From Rhodococcus sp. ABRD24 (lineage in GTDB: Bacteria > Actinomycetota > Actinomycetes > Mycobacteriales > Mycobacteriaceae): a stretch of DNA of 64,000 nt. The DNA lies in the NCBI RefSeq assembly GCF_004328705.1, contig NZ_CP035319.1, positions 4,278,001-4,342,000 of the forward strand, given 5' to 3'. The position numbers were made by a program, and so were the translations under genes. The notes beneath the pieces were generated by a model, which did not search any database, was not told the DNA's origin, and saw only the letters and a program-made list of their open reading frames with translations. Each line of letters begins with the position of its first letter. Positions within the stretch are counted from its first letter, which is position 1. Of the stretch, positions 1 to 7,853 are shown in pieces.

Positions 1-1012
1 GCTCCGAGACCTGCGCGGCAGCAAGGAAGTTCTCCCGCGCCTCGTCCCCGAGTGCCCCGGTGGCAGTTGACAACCAGTCGCCGTGCTGGAGCCACGCCTC
101 GTATCCCTGCACCGCGATCACGGCGTCATGCCAGTCCGGCAGATCCGCGATGTCCAGGTCGCTCTCGGTCAGGCGAGGCAGCGACGACCGCCTCCACCCG
201 GTGACAGCGGCCTGCATCGAGGCCTGCACCCGGTCGTCGGCGACCGAGAGCAGTCCTGGCGCGATGACGGCCGAGTCGAATCCGGTCTCGGATGTGCTGG
301 GGAGCAATGCGTCGCCGACCGCGGCCAGTGTTGCGGCTCCGGCGCACACCCAGCCGATGGAGTCCAGGGTGGGGGACAGCGGCATCAGGCCGTCCGTCGG
401 AACGAATCCGCGGGTGGCAGTGAAGCCGTACAGCCCCTGGAAGGCTGCCGGAATTCGGATCGAACCGGATGTGTCCGGTCCCAATCCGATGTCGGCGGTG
501 CCGCGTGCCACAGCGGTGGTGGCTCCCGAGGTTGCGCCGCCGGGGATTCGGCCCACGGCTGCTGCGTTGGCGGGGGTGCCGTAGTGGGAGTTCGTCCCCG
601 CGTGGCCGAATCCGAAGTCGACGGTCTGCGCGAGCCCGGTGATCGCAGCGCCGTGCGTGAGGAGACGGCTGACGGCCGCAGCCGTGACCGGCTCGGTTCG
701 AGCCTGTGCGAGCCACCGCGGATTACCGGCGCCGATCTGTTGCCCGCGCATCGCGAACAGGTCGGTGACCGCGACGGACAGCCCGTCGAGGGCTCCCTGA
801 CCGGTGGCCGCCGACAGTGGGTCGCTCTGGACGCGCCAGGTCGCCTTGTCCGCGGGGGCGGTGTCACCGCCGGGCAGTGGCGGAACTCCCGGGTCGTGCA
901 GGGCCTCACCACAGCCCGTGAGCAACGCGACGCCGCCGAGCGCGACGCCCGCCCGCAGGAACGAACGACGGTCGAGGCGTGGGTGGTTCGGTCCGGTGGG
1001 CACGCCGCTCAC
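1..1012 (-). CDS. Amidase-signature-family Tat lipoprotein, degenerate active site (partial, C-terminus off window)
   Basis: The gene reads leftward off the window edge, so only the first ~337 residues are seen. The GTG start at 1012 is chosen because the next upstream in-frame GTG is closed by a stop. The N-terminus has a twin-arginine motif (RRSFLR, residues 15-20), a hydrophobic stretch and a lipobox ending in Cys34, so it should be exported folded and lipid-anchored. The body carries amidase-signature landmarks: the glycine-rich GGATSGA segment (158-164) and GPDTSGSIRIP with the nucleophile-position Ser184. The usual catalytic Lys in VAVKD is Thr83 (VAVTD), and the cis-Ser position 24 residues before the nucleophile is Ala160. 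Known family enzymes need Lys-cisSer-Ser, so hydrolysis looks unlikely; a binding or scaffold role is inferred. Confidence 0.8.
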   Translation of the reverse strand, partial: MSGVPTGPNHPRLDRRSFLRAGVALGGVALLTGCGEALHDPGVPPLPGGDTAPADKATWRVQSDPLSAATGQGALDGLSVAVTDLFAMRGQQIGAGNPRWLAQARTEPVTAAAVSRLLTHGAAITGLAQTVDFGFGHAGTNSHYGTPANAAAVGRIPGGATSGATTAVARGTADIGLGPDTSGSIRIPAAFQGLYGFTATRGFVPTDGLMPLSPTLDSIGWVCAGAATLAAVGDALLPSTSETGFDSAVIAPGLLSVADDRVQASMQAAVTGWRRSSLPRLTESDLDIADLPDWHDAVIAVQGYEAWLQHGDWLSTATGALGDEARENFLAAAQVSE

Positions 1013-1049
1013 AGTAGCGGCGCGCTCACCGGTACCGGCGGAGTTCGGG

Positions 1050-2360
1050 TCAGGCGAGAACCTGGCGCAGGTACTCGTTGTCGAAAGTCCGCGCAGGGTC
1101 GTACTTGTCGCGGACGGTGCAGAAGTCGTCGAAGCGGGAGTACGTGGGCTGCAGATCGGCGGCGGTACGGCCGTGCATCTTGCCCCAGTGGGGGCGACCG
1201 TCGACAGCGCGCGCGATCGCCTCGACCGCATCGAAGTACTCTCGGTGATCGCGCCGGTGGTACTGGTGAACTGCGATGTAGGCGCTGTCGCGGCCGTTCG
1301 CGGTCGACATCCACACGTCGTCGCCCGGCGCGAAGCGAACCTCGATGGGGAAGGCCACGCGGTAGTCGGAACGGTCCAGCCAGGTCGAGATCTCACGCAG
1401 CGTGTCGGTCACGGCCTCCTGCGGCACCGCGTACTCCATCTCTCGGAAGCGCACGCGGCGGGGGGAGGCGAATACGCGATAGCTGCGGTCGGTGAACTCG
1501 CGCGCCGACAACGCTCGGGACGAGATCTGATTGATCCGCGGGATTGTCGCCGGGAACATGGTCGCGAACTGGTTGACGCCCTCGAACAGCGTGTTGGAGA
1601 GCAGTTCGTCGTCGATGTAGCCGCTGATGCGCCCCACCGGCTTCAGCGGTGTGTCGCCAGGTAGCCGGGTGTTGCGCTTGGTCAGTACCCGGTCCGTGTG
1701 CGGGAACCAGTAGAACTCGAAGTGGTCGACGGTCTCGAGATCGTGGGCGAGGCCCTCGAGGGTTTCGTCGAGCCGCCCCGGACCCTCGACGGCCCGGAGC
1801 GTGAATGCCGACGTCACAGCCAGATGGAGCTTGGTGATGATGCCGATTGCACCGAAGCTGACGCGTGCCGCCTGGTACAGCTCGGGATTCTCGGTCTCCG
1901 AGCAGTCGACGACCGATCCGTCGGCGAGGACGATCTGTAGTCCGCGGATCAGTGTCGCGAGCCCTCCGAAGCGCGCGCCGGTGCCGTGGGTCCCGGTGGA
2001 GAGCGCGCCCGCGATCGACTGTGCGTCGATGTCGCCCAGGTTGATCATCGCGAGTCCGCGAGCCCACAGCTGCTCGTTGAGGCTGCGCAGGCGGGTCCCC
2101 GCCTGGACTGTCGCAATAGGGCCGTCCGGTGTCTGCCGGACTGCTTCGATTCCGCTGAGCTGGTCGAGGCTCACCAGGATGCCGTCGGTCACGGCGACAC
2201 CGGTGAACGAATGTCCGGCGCCGACCGCTTTGACGCGTAATCCCCGCTGCGCCGCATCCGCGACCAGTGCGCTCAGTTCGGCGACCGAACTCGGTGTGTC
2301 GAAACGGTCTGGTGTCGAAGAGTGGGTCCGTGCCCAGTTGCTCCACGTGTCCATTGCCAT
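1050..2360 (-). CDS. FAD-linked aldonolactone oxidase/dehydrogenase (L-gulonolactone/D-arabinonolactone type)
   Basis: This is a 436-residue vanillyl-alcohol-oxidase-superfamily flavoprotein. An N-terminal FAD-binding PCMH domain contains VGAGHSF near residue 50, the site where family members bind FAD, often covalently through His. The C-terminus carries the HWGK signature typical of sugar-1,4-lactone oxidoreductases (gulonolactone and arabinonolactone oxidases). The expected reaction is oxidation of an aldono-1,4-lactone at C2. I chose ATG at 2360; a TTG at 2369 in the same frame would overlap the -10 element, and an ATG at 2354 is also possible. It diverges from a TetR gene with a perfect palindrome in its promoter, so repression by that TetR is likely. 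Mycobacteria carry a similar gene near an alanine-racemase-fold gene (recalled, not checked). Confidence 0.85.
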   Translation of the reverse strand: MAMDTWSNWARTHSSTPDRFDTPSSVAELSALVADAAQRGLRVKAVGAGHSFTGVAVTDGILVSLDQLSGIEAVRQTPDGPIATVQAGTRLRSLNEQLWARGLAMINLGDIDAQSIAGALSTGTHGTGARFGGLATLIRGLQIVLADGSVVDCSETENPELYQAARVSFGAIGIITKLHLAVTSAFTLRAVEGPGRLDETLEGLAHDLETVDHFEFYWFPHTDRVLTKRNTRLPGDTPLKPVGRISGYIDDELLSNTLFEGVNQFATMFPATIPRINQISSRALSAREFTDRSYRVFASPRRVRFREMEYAVPQEAVTDTLREISTWLDRSDYRVAFPIEVRFAPGDDVWMSTANGRDSAYIAVHQYHRRDHREYFDAVEAIARAVDGRPHWGKMHGRTAADLQPTYSRFDDFCTVRDKYDPARTFDNEYLRQVLA

Positions 2361-2368
2361 AGTCGGCA

Positions 2369-2397
2369 ACTATTCACCTGGACGGTCGTCCAGGCAA
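2369..2397 (-). promoter_or_regulatory. Promoter of the aldonolactone oxidase gene
   Basis: On the minus strand TTGCCT (2397-2392) and AATAGT (2374-2369) are separated by exactly 17 bases. Transcription would begin about seven bases further on, almost at the ATG (2360), so the transcript would be leaderless or nearly so. The spacer is filled by the TetR-type palindrome. Confidence 0.5.
2377..2394. promoter_or_regulatory. Probable TetR operator (perfect 8+8 palindrome)
   Basis: CCTGGACG-GT-CGTCCAGG is a perfect inverted repeat in the 78-bp divergent gap between the oxidase and the TetR gene. It lies between the -35 and -10 elements of the oxidase promoter, a position where a bound repressor would block RNA polymerase. 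GGACG/CGTCC half-sites are common among TetR operators. Confidence 0.6.
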
Positions 2398-2426
2398 ATG
2401 AGACGCACATTTCCGCTCGCGGGTTT

Positions 2427-2432
2427 TACGAT
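2427..2432 (+). promoter_or_regulatory. Candidate -10 element of the tetR gene (leaderless)
   Basis: TACGAT fits the actinobacterial TANNNT -10 pattern and ends six bases before the ATG at 2439, the spacing expected for a leaderless transcript. No Shine-Dalgarno sequence and no good -35 were seen. Confidence 0.35.
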
Positions 2433-2438
2433 CAGGGG

Positions 2439-3110
2439 ATGTTGAATCGGCTTCCAGCGGAAGAGCGCCGCGCCCAACTCGTCGAAGCAGCGCTGTCCAT
2501 CGCTGAGCATGGCGGGATAGGCGCGGTCACGATCCGTGCCGTCGCGGAAGAGGCGGGCGTCTCGCTCGGTGTGGTGCACTACTGCTTCGAGAGCAAGGAA
2601 ACCCTGGTCGCAGCCATGGCTGAGAGCATGGTGCTGCAGTTGAGCGCCGGAGTGCGCGATTCGTTCGCCTCGGTCTGGGACTCTCAGGAACTCAGCGGAC
2701 TACGGGACCTGCGCGAGGTGCTGCACACTGGCCTGAGCGCAATGTGGCCACTGCTCGAAGCCACCGCCGATCGCCAACTGCTCACGTACGAGATCACCGC
2801 CTACGCACTGCGCCACCGGGCCGCGGGCGCGCCGCTCGCGGGGAGTATCGCGGAGGATCAGTACCGGACCATGGACCTCGAGGCGGTGGTGTTCCTGGAG
2901 GAGAGTGCGCGCAGGACCGGTACCAAGTGGACCGAGCCGGTGCAATCGGTCGCGCGGTTCGCCCTCGCCGTCATCGACGGCATCGTTCTTCGCTGGCTGA
3001 TCGACCACGACAGCAATGCGATCGTCACCGAACTCGACGACTTGGTGCGCATCGTCGCAAGCAAGGCGGTCGAGGTGGGACCCGATCTGGACAATCGTTC
3101 AGCAGAATGA
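2439..3110 (+). CDS. TetR-family transcriptional regulator
   Basis: This 223-residue protein has an N-terminal TetR helix-turn-helix. The segment AEERRAQLVEAAL opens helix 1 and VAEEAGVSLGVVHYCFESKE (about residues 35-54) matches the recognition-helix region. The C-terminal helical domain is divergent and gives no clue to the ligand. Start ATG 2439 is preferred because it begins just before the conserved domain and sits six bases after a -10-like hexamer; an upstream GTG frame would run through the divergent promoter. It is followed after 36 bases by the alanine-racemase-fold gene and probably heads that operon. The palindrome upstream suggests it controls the oxidase and perhaps itself. Confidence 0.85.
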   Translation: MLNRLPAEERRAQLVEAALSIAEHGGIGAVTIRAVAEEAGVSLGVVHYCFESKETLVAAMAESMVLQLSAGVRDSFASVWDSQELSGLRDLREVLHTGLSAMWPLLEATADRQLLTYEITAYALRHRAAGAPLAGSIAEDQYRTMDLEAVVFLEESARRTGTKWTEPVQSVARFALAVIDGIVLRWLIDHDSNAIVTELDDLVRIVASKAVEVGPDLDNRSAE

Positions 3111-3146
3111 TCGACTGGTCCGAACGCTCACGACGAACGGACTGAT

Positions 3147-4325
3147 GTGACTGCCACACTCGACCGAATTGCCGCTGCCACGGCTCATCTCGATCCGCCG
3201 CTGGCGGCCGTTGATCTGCAGACGGTGCAGGCGAATGCCGTTGATCTGGTGCGGCGCGCGGGCGGCACCCCGGTGCGGGTGGCGAGTAAGTCGGTGCGAT
3301 GTCGCGCGGTACTCGAGGTGGCTCTGGGTTCGGGACTCACGGCTTCCGGCGGTTTCCGTGGGATCATGTCGTACTCGCTGCGTGAGGCGATCTGGCTGGC
3401 TCGGCTCGGTGCCGAGGATGTGCTGATGGGTTACCCGACCGTGGATCGGGCAGCGCTCGCGGAACTGGCCACCGACGACTCGCTGGTCGAGCGCATCACC
3501 CTGATGGTCGACGACGTCGCACAGCTGGACCTGATCCGTGCCGCGGTGGGGACCGACCGGGTGCGGCCTCGGGTGTGTCTCGACGTGGACGCGTCGCTAC
3601 GCCTTGGGCCTGCCCACCTCGGCGTGCGGCGCTCACCGTTGCGTGAGCCTGCCGATGTGGCGCGGCTGGCCCGACTCGCCGCCGATCGCGGCTTCGCCGT
3701 TGTCGGCGTGATGTTCTATGAGGCGCAAATCGCCGGGCTGCCCGACACGAGTCTGCCGGTGCGGCTGGTCAAGAAGGCTTCCGCCGCCGAACTGGTGACC
3801 CGCCGCAGTGCGGTGGTCGGAGCCGTCACTGCAGAGATCGGTGAGCTCGAGATCGTCAATAGCGGCGGCACGGGGTCGTTGGAGGTCAGCTCGGCCGATT
3901 CGGTCGTCACCGAGGTGACCGCGGGATCGGGTTTGTACGTGCCGACATTGTTCGACCGCTATCACTCGTTCACGCCGCGGCCGGCGTTGTTCTTCGCGCT
4001 GCCGGCGGTGCGCAAACCGACCGCGAAGATCACCACGCTGTTCGGCGGCGGCTACATCGCGTCGGGTCCGGCCGGGAAGTCACGCGTGCCCACACCGGTG
4101 TGGCCGCGTGGGCTGAAACTGTTGCGCAATGAGGGCGCTGGCGAGGTACAGACTCCGGTGGCAGGCTCAGAGGCCGCTGGGCTGTCGGTGGGGGACCGGG
4201 TGTGGTTCCGTCACGCCAAGGCCGGGGAGCTGTGCGAGCGTTTTACCGAGCTGCAAATGGTGGACGCCGACGGTAACGCAATCTCGATCCCGACATACCG
4301 CGGCGAAGGGCAGTGTTTCGGCTGA
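3147..4325 (+). CDS. Alanine racemase-fold PLP enzyme (amino acid deaminase/D-threonine aldolase-like)
   Basis: This 392-residue protein resembles the actinobacterial 'amino acid deaminase/aldolase' group, PLP enzymes with an alanine-racemase N-terminal TIM barrel and a D-threonine-aldolase-like C-terminal domain. The N-terminal segment RVASKSVRC (about residues 47-55) gives a lysine in the position of the PLP Schiff base of D-threonine aldolases. The C-terminal part contains HAKAGE and RGEGQCFG near the end; such C-terminal His/Cys/Asp residues can bind metal in this family. The GTG start at 3147 is 36 bases after the tetR stop. The substrate is unknown. It likely shares an operon with tetR and the following hydrolase. 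Confidence 0.7.
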   Translation: MTATLDRIAAATAHLDPPLAAVDLQTVQANAVDLVRRAGGTPVRVASKSVRCRAVLEVALGSGLTASGGFRGIMSYSLREAIWLARLGAEDVLMGYPTVDRAALAELATDDSLVERITLMVDDVAQLDLIRAAVGTDRVRPRVCLDVDASLRLGPAHLGVRRSPLREPADVARLARLAADRGFAVVGVMFYEAQIAGLPDTSLPVRLVKKASAAELVTRRSAVVGAVTAEIGELEIVNSGGTGSLEVSSADSVVTEVTAGSGLYVPTLFDRYHSFTPRPALFFALPAVRKPTAKITTLFGGGYIASGPAGKSRVPTPVWPRGLKLLRNEGAGEVQTPVAGSEAAGLSVGDRVWFRHAKAGELCERFTELQMVDADGNAISIPTYRGEGQCFG

Positions 4326-4361
4326 CGGGTAACAGCCACGGACCCGGCTCGCGCGGCTTGC

Positions 4362-4379
4362 GCAGTACAGGCAGTACAG
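4362..4379. repeat. 9-bp tandem direct repeat before the hydrolase start
   Basis: GCAGTACAG occurs twice head to tail immediately upstream of the ATG at 4381. It could be a regulatory half-site pair or chance; nothing else supports a role. Confidence 0.35.
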
Positions 4380-4380
4380 A

Positions 4381-5016
4381 ATGATCGCCATGCCGTTCTT
4401 CAGTGGGGCCACCGGACAGGTCCACTACCGTCGCTGGCCCGTCGACCGCCCGCGTGCCGGTGTCGTGTTCCTGCACGGGATGGGGCAGCACAGCGGGCAC
4501 TACCACCGGTTCGCAGCTGGGCTCGCCGCGCGCGGTATCGAGATGTGGGGTATCGACCAGGCGGGGCACGGATTGTCGGAAGGTACGCCGGGAGCTCCCG
4601 GCGCGCTGTCGGATCTCGCGGACGACGCCGCGGGGCTTACGACACTGGCCGGCGGCGACCGGCCCGGTTTGCCTCTGGTCCTGATGGGGCATTCGCTGGG
4701 TGCGGCCGTATCGATCGCCCTGTTGAGGCGCAGTCTCGACCCGTTCTTTGCGACCGTTCTCTGTGGAACCCCGAAATCGGTTGTGCAGGGTGGCGGTACT
4801 TCGGATTTCGCCCGGCCCGGCTTCCCCGGGCTAGCGATCCACGGTGTCGACGACAGGCTCGCGCCGATCGACGCGGTGCGGATGTGGACGACCGGGTTAG
4901 CCGGGGTGACCTTGCGGGAGTACGCCGACACCGGCCACGACCTGCTGCACGAGAAGATTCACCGGACGGTCACGAACGATGTCGCCGACTTCGTGCTCGA
5001 CGCTACCGTCGGCTGA
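4381..5016 (+). CDS. Small alpha/beta hydrolase (monoacylglycerol-lipase-like)
   Basis: This 211-residue serine hydrolase has a full triad in view: nucleophile Ser105 in GHSLGAA, acid Asp158 in HGVDDRLAP and His186 in DTGHD. The oxyanion-hole HGMGQHSGHY segment (32-41) is characteristic of the monoacylglycerol lipase/lysophospholipase family. It is shorter than typical members (about 270-300 aa); the segment between strand 6 and the acid is reduced, so the lid is probably minimal. A second ATG lies at 4390. It is the last gene of the tetR group and is followed by a strong hairpin. A lipid or ester substrate is inferred from family only. Confidence 0.8.
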   Translation: MIAMPFFSGATGQVHYRRWPVDRPRAGVVFLHGMGQHSGHYHRFAAGLAARGIEMWGIDQAGHGLSEGTPGAPGALSDLADDAAGLTTLAGGDRPGLPLVLMGHSLGAAVSIALLRRSLDPFFATVLCGTPKSVVQGGGTSDFARPGFPGLAIHGVDDRLAPIDAVRMWTTGLAGVTLREYADTGHDLLHEKIHRTVTNDVADFVLDATVG

Positions 5017-5045
5017 CGGACTCCACCTCGTGACGGGTGCTTCCG

Positions 5046-5081
5046 CCGCGGGCCCGGTGCGATATCTCACCGGGCCCGCGG
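5046..5081. terminator. Bidirectional hairpin terminator
   Basis: A perfect 14-bp inverted repeat (CCGCGGGCCCGGTG and its complement) with an 8-base loop lies between the convergent hydrolase and acyl-CoA ligase genes. It has no T-run, as is usual in actinobacteria. Confidence 0.75.
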
Positions 5082-5097
5082 TCGTGACGCGCTGTGG

Positions 5098-6885
5098 CTA
5101 GGAGTAGATCGCCGCGATCGCGACCGCGTGCTCCTGGTGGATGACGTTGCGCTTGAGCTTGAGGGTGGGCGTCAGCTCGCCGGAGTCGACGGTGAAGTCG
5201 ACCTCGAGGATGCGGTACTTCTTGATCTGCTCAGGGTGCGAAACCTTCTTGTTTCCCTCGGACACTGCTGCATCGATCTCCGCGACCAGGTCGGCGTGTT
5301 TGATCAACTCCGAGATCGGGGTGTCCGCCGGCACGCCGTTGCGTTCCTTCCAGCCCGGCAGAGCCTCCGGATCGAGCGTGATCAGTGCGCCGATGAACGG
5401 TTTCGCATCACCGACGACCAGGCACTGGCTGATGAGTGAGTGTGCGCGGAGGGCATCCTCGAGCACCGCCGGAGCGACGTTCTTGCCACCGGAGGTGACG
5501 ATGATCTCCTTCTTGCGGCCGGTGATCGAGACGAAGCCCTCGGCGTCGATCGAGCCGAGGTCGCCGGTGTGGAACCAGCCGTCGCGGATGGCGTCAGCGG
5601 TCGCTTCGTCGTTGTGCCAGTAGCCGCCGAACACCACGGGGCCGCGAACCAGCAGTTCGCCATCCTCGGCAATCTTCACTGCGTGACCGTTGATCGGCTT
5701 GCCGACCGACCCGATCTTCTGGTCCTGCGTCGTGTTGACGGTGACGGCGGCGCTGGTCTCGGTGAGCCCGTAGCCCTCGTAAACCGGGATGCCGACGCCG
5801 CGGAAGAAGTGGCCCAGGCGGGCGCCGAGCGCCGCACCGCCGGACACTGCCCGGTCGCACTCGCCGCCGAGCGCCGTCCGCAGCTTCGAGTACACGAGCT
5901 TGTCGAACAGTGCATGGCGCAGTCGCAGGCCCAGCCCGGCGCCGCCGGCGTCCTGAGCCTCGGACCAGGCGATCGCGGTGTCGGCGGCCTTGGCGAAAAT
6001 CTTGCCCTTCCCGCCGTCCTCGGCCTTCTGCTTGGCCGAGTTGTAGACCTTTTCGAACACTCGCGGCACCGAGAGGATGAAGTTCGGTTTGAAGACGGCG
6101 AACTGGTCGAGCAGTGTCGTCAGGTCCGCGGTATGCGCGACGGTGACCTTGGCGTCGAACGCGCCGAAGGAGATCGCACGGGCGAACACGTGCGCCAGCG
6201 GGAGGAACATCAGCGTGCGCTTGCCCTCCTGCAGGGCGTCCTTCAATGCGATCCGCACGGCCGCGGACTCGGCGTAGAAGTTGGCGTGTGTCAGCTGGAC
6301 GCCCTTGGGTCGGCCGGTGGTACCCGAGGTGTAGATGAGGGTGGCCGGCGACGAGGAGCGGACCTGGTGGCGGCGCTCGTGCAGTTCGTCGTCGGTGATT
6401 GCGCTGCCGCGGGTGACGAGTTCGTCGATGGCACCGGCCTCGATCTGCAGGACCTCACGCAGGGCGGGAGCCGCCTCGGCAACGTCCTTGACAGTTTCGG
6501 CGTGGGCTGAGGTCTCCACGACGAGCAGCGTGGTCGAGGAGTCCTCGAGGATCCACTTGGCCTGGTCCGCGGAGGACGTCTCGTAGATTGCGACGGTGCA
6601 GCCGCCCACAGTCCAGATCGCGTAGTCGAGGACCACCCACTCGTAGCGGGTCGCGGACAGGATCGCGACGCGGTCGCCGAGAGCGATGCCGGACGCCATC
6701 AGCCCCTTCGCGACTGCCTTGACCTGCTTCGCGAACTCGGCCGCCGTGACGTCGACCCAGCCGCCGCGCCCCGGGCGCTTGAAGGGCACGAGGTTCGGGC
6801 ATTCGGCCTCGTAGCGGAAGACGGTATCGGCCATCGACGCGTCCTCGGGAATGGAGAACGACTGTGGAACAGCAAAATCACGCAC
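5098..6885 (-). CDS. fadD: Long-chain fatty-acid--CoA ligase (FadD15-type)
   Basis: This 595-residue AMP-forming ligase activates a fatty acid to acyl-AMP and then acyl-CoA. Visible motifs in order: the P-loop YTSGTTGRPKG, the adenine-binding GYGLTETSA, the hinge HTGDLGSID, and GRKKEIIVTSGGKNVAP near the C-terminus, followed by a C-terminal domain with the acyl-adenylation lysine region. The length and motif variants match FadD15-like long-chain ligases. The GTG at 6885 is chosen because GGAGGGG sits five bases upstream; earlier ATG codons at 6909 and beyond lack a ribosome site and precede the conserved start. A CRP-like palindrome lies 31 bp upstream. The gene ends at a shared terminator. 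Confidence 0.9.
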   Translation of the reverse strand: MRDFAVPQSFSIPEDASMADTVFRYEAECPNLVPFKRPGRGGWVDVTAAEFAKQVKAVAKGLMASGIALGDRVAILSATRYEWVVLDYAIWTVGGCTVAIYETSSADQAKWILEDSSTTLLVVETSAHAETVKDVAEAAPALREVLQIEAGAIDELVTRGSAITDDELHERRHQVRSSSPATLIYTSGTTGRPKGVQLTHANFYAESAAVRIALKDALQEGKRTLMFLPLAHVFARAISFGAFDAKVTVAHTADLTTLLDQFAVFKPNFILSVPRVFEKVYNSAKQKAEDGGKGKIFAKAADTAIAWSEAQDAGGAGLGLRLRHALFDKLVYSKLRTALGGECDRAVSGGAALGARLGHFFRGVGIPVYEGYGLTETSAAVTVNTTQDQKIGSVGKPINGHAVKIAEDGELLVRGPVVFGGYWHNDEATADAIRDGWFHTGDLGSIDAEGFVSITGRKKEIIVTSGGKNVAPAVLEDALRAHSLISQCLVVGDAKPFIGALITLDPEALPGWKERNGVPADTPISELIKHADLVAEIDAAVSEGNKKVSHPEQIKKYRILEVDFTVDSGELTPTLKLKRNVIHQEHAVAIAAIYS

Positions 6886-6915
6886 TTTGACCCCTCCGAG
6901 AAATGACATGATGGA

Positions 6916-6931
6916 TGTGCATTGGATCACA
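6916..6931. promoter_or_regulatory. Candidate CRP/GlxR-type operator
   Basis: Read on the minus strand the 16-mer is TGTGATCCAATGCACA. It matches the TGTGA-N6-TCACA consensus of actinobacterial cAMP regulators at 9 of 10 defined positions. It is upstream of the fadD start. The 162-bp gap that holds it (6886-7047) is AT-richer than its surroundings, as expected for a promoter region. Confidence 0.4.
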
Positions 6932-7047
6932 CTTGGGGCGTCGGTGCATCTGTATTGGTGTCCCTTTTGCGTGTTTTCACCCTCCAATCTGCGGAAATAG
7001 ATGTAACCGTGAGTAGTGCTAAATTTCTGCAGGTCGGGGTAGGAACT

Positions 7048-7782
7048 TCACGAGGCGGTGTGGATCGGCTCGTCATGGGTGTACCGCCACCGTCGTACGG
7101 CCTGCCCGAGGACCTCGGGCGCGACGCCGAGCCGGTCCGCGGCCGCAGCGAGGATCTCGGCCGACGGAATCCGGCCGTCAGGCAGAACGGACCGGACGAA
7201 GTCGTCCGCGGCGTTCACTGCGGTGTTCGGTGCGGGCACCCCGGCGAGCACCATCAGGTGCTGCCACGTCGTTCCGCCCGTCTCGCCGCAGGATTCTCGC
7301 CATGCCTGGCGCAGGTCGTCGCGGGTGGCCCGGTTGCGGGTGGCCCCGACGAGGTCGCCGACGGTATCGATGTGCAGGGCGTGCAGGCGCTCAGCGGTTC
7401 GCTGGATCTCGGCCGCGCGCAACGGCGCGGCGTTCGCGCAGTAGCGGCGCTTGTAGTGGCCGATCTTCCCGGCCCATTGATCGGAGCTGCCGACCTCTTC
7501 GAAGGTGTGCAGGAGTTCGCGGGTGCCGTCGGTGATCGGGCCGGCGCCGCGTGCGTGGCGGTAGGCACGGTAGCGATCCACCACTGCGTCGGCATCGGCG
7601 CTGTGAGTCCCGGCCGCCTGGACCGATTCGATGATGCACAGTGCCAGGCTGTGGCGGTAGTCGTCCGGCGAGACCCATCGTGCGGGGTCGCCGAGCCGGT
7701 CGCGGCAGGCCGCGAGGACCAGTTGTAGCTGGTCCTCGGGGACCGATGGTTCTCCGGGGGTACTGCCTTGCGAGTCGCTCAC
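7048..7782 (-). CDS. Conserved hypothetical protein, helical, soluble
   Basis: I do not recognise this 244-residue protein. It has no signal peptide or membrane segment. It is rich in Arg and Ala and looks entirely helical, with several repeats of the type ERLHALHIDTVGDLVGA and ADRLGVAPEVLGQAVRRW that resemble small helix-turn-helix or helix-hairpin-helix units. It has only two or three Cys. GTG at 7782 is chosen because GGGAGGA sits just upstream; a TTG at 7794 lies before that site. It is 71 bases downstream of the phosphoribosyltransferase gene on the same strand and may be co-transcribed. A DNA-binding role is only a guess. Confidence 0.55.
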   Translation of the reverse strand: MSDSQGSTPGEPSVPEDQLQLVLAACRDRLGDPARWVSPDDYRHSLALCIIESVQAAGTHSADADAVVDRYRAYRHARGAGPITDGTRELLHTFEEVGSSDQWAGKIGHYKRRYCANAAPLRAAEIQRTAERLHALHIDTVGDLVGATRNRATRDDLRQAWRESCGETGGTTWQHLMVLAGVPAPNTAVNAADDFVRSVLPDGRIPSAEILAAAADRLGVAPEVLGQAVRRWRYTHDEPIHTAS

Positions 7783-7853
7783 GGATCCTCCCAAGCTGGT
7801 GCTCCGACTTGTCTATCGGTGGCGTGGCCCCGAATGTTGCACCCGCGTGCGTC

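Noticed and set aside
6886..6987. Longer start for the first acyl-CoA ligase (frame open to 6987)
   Set aside because: The added residues have no family counterpart and no ribosome site, whereas GGAGGGG sits five bases before the GTG at 6885.
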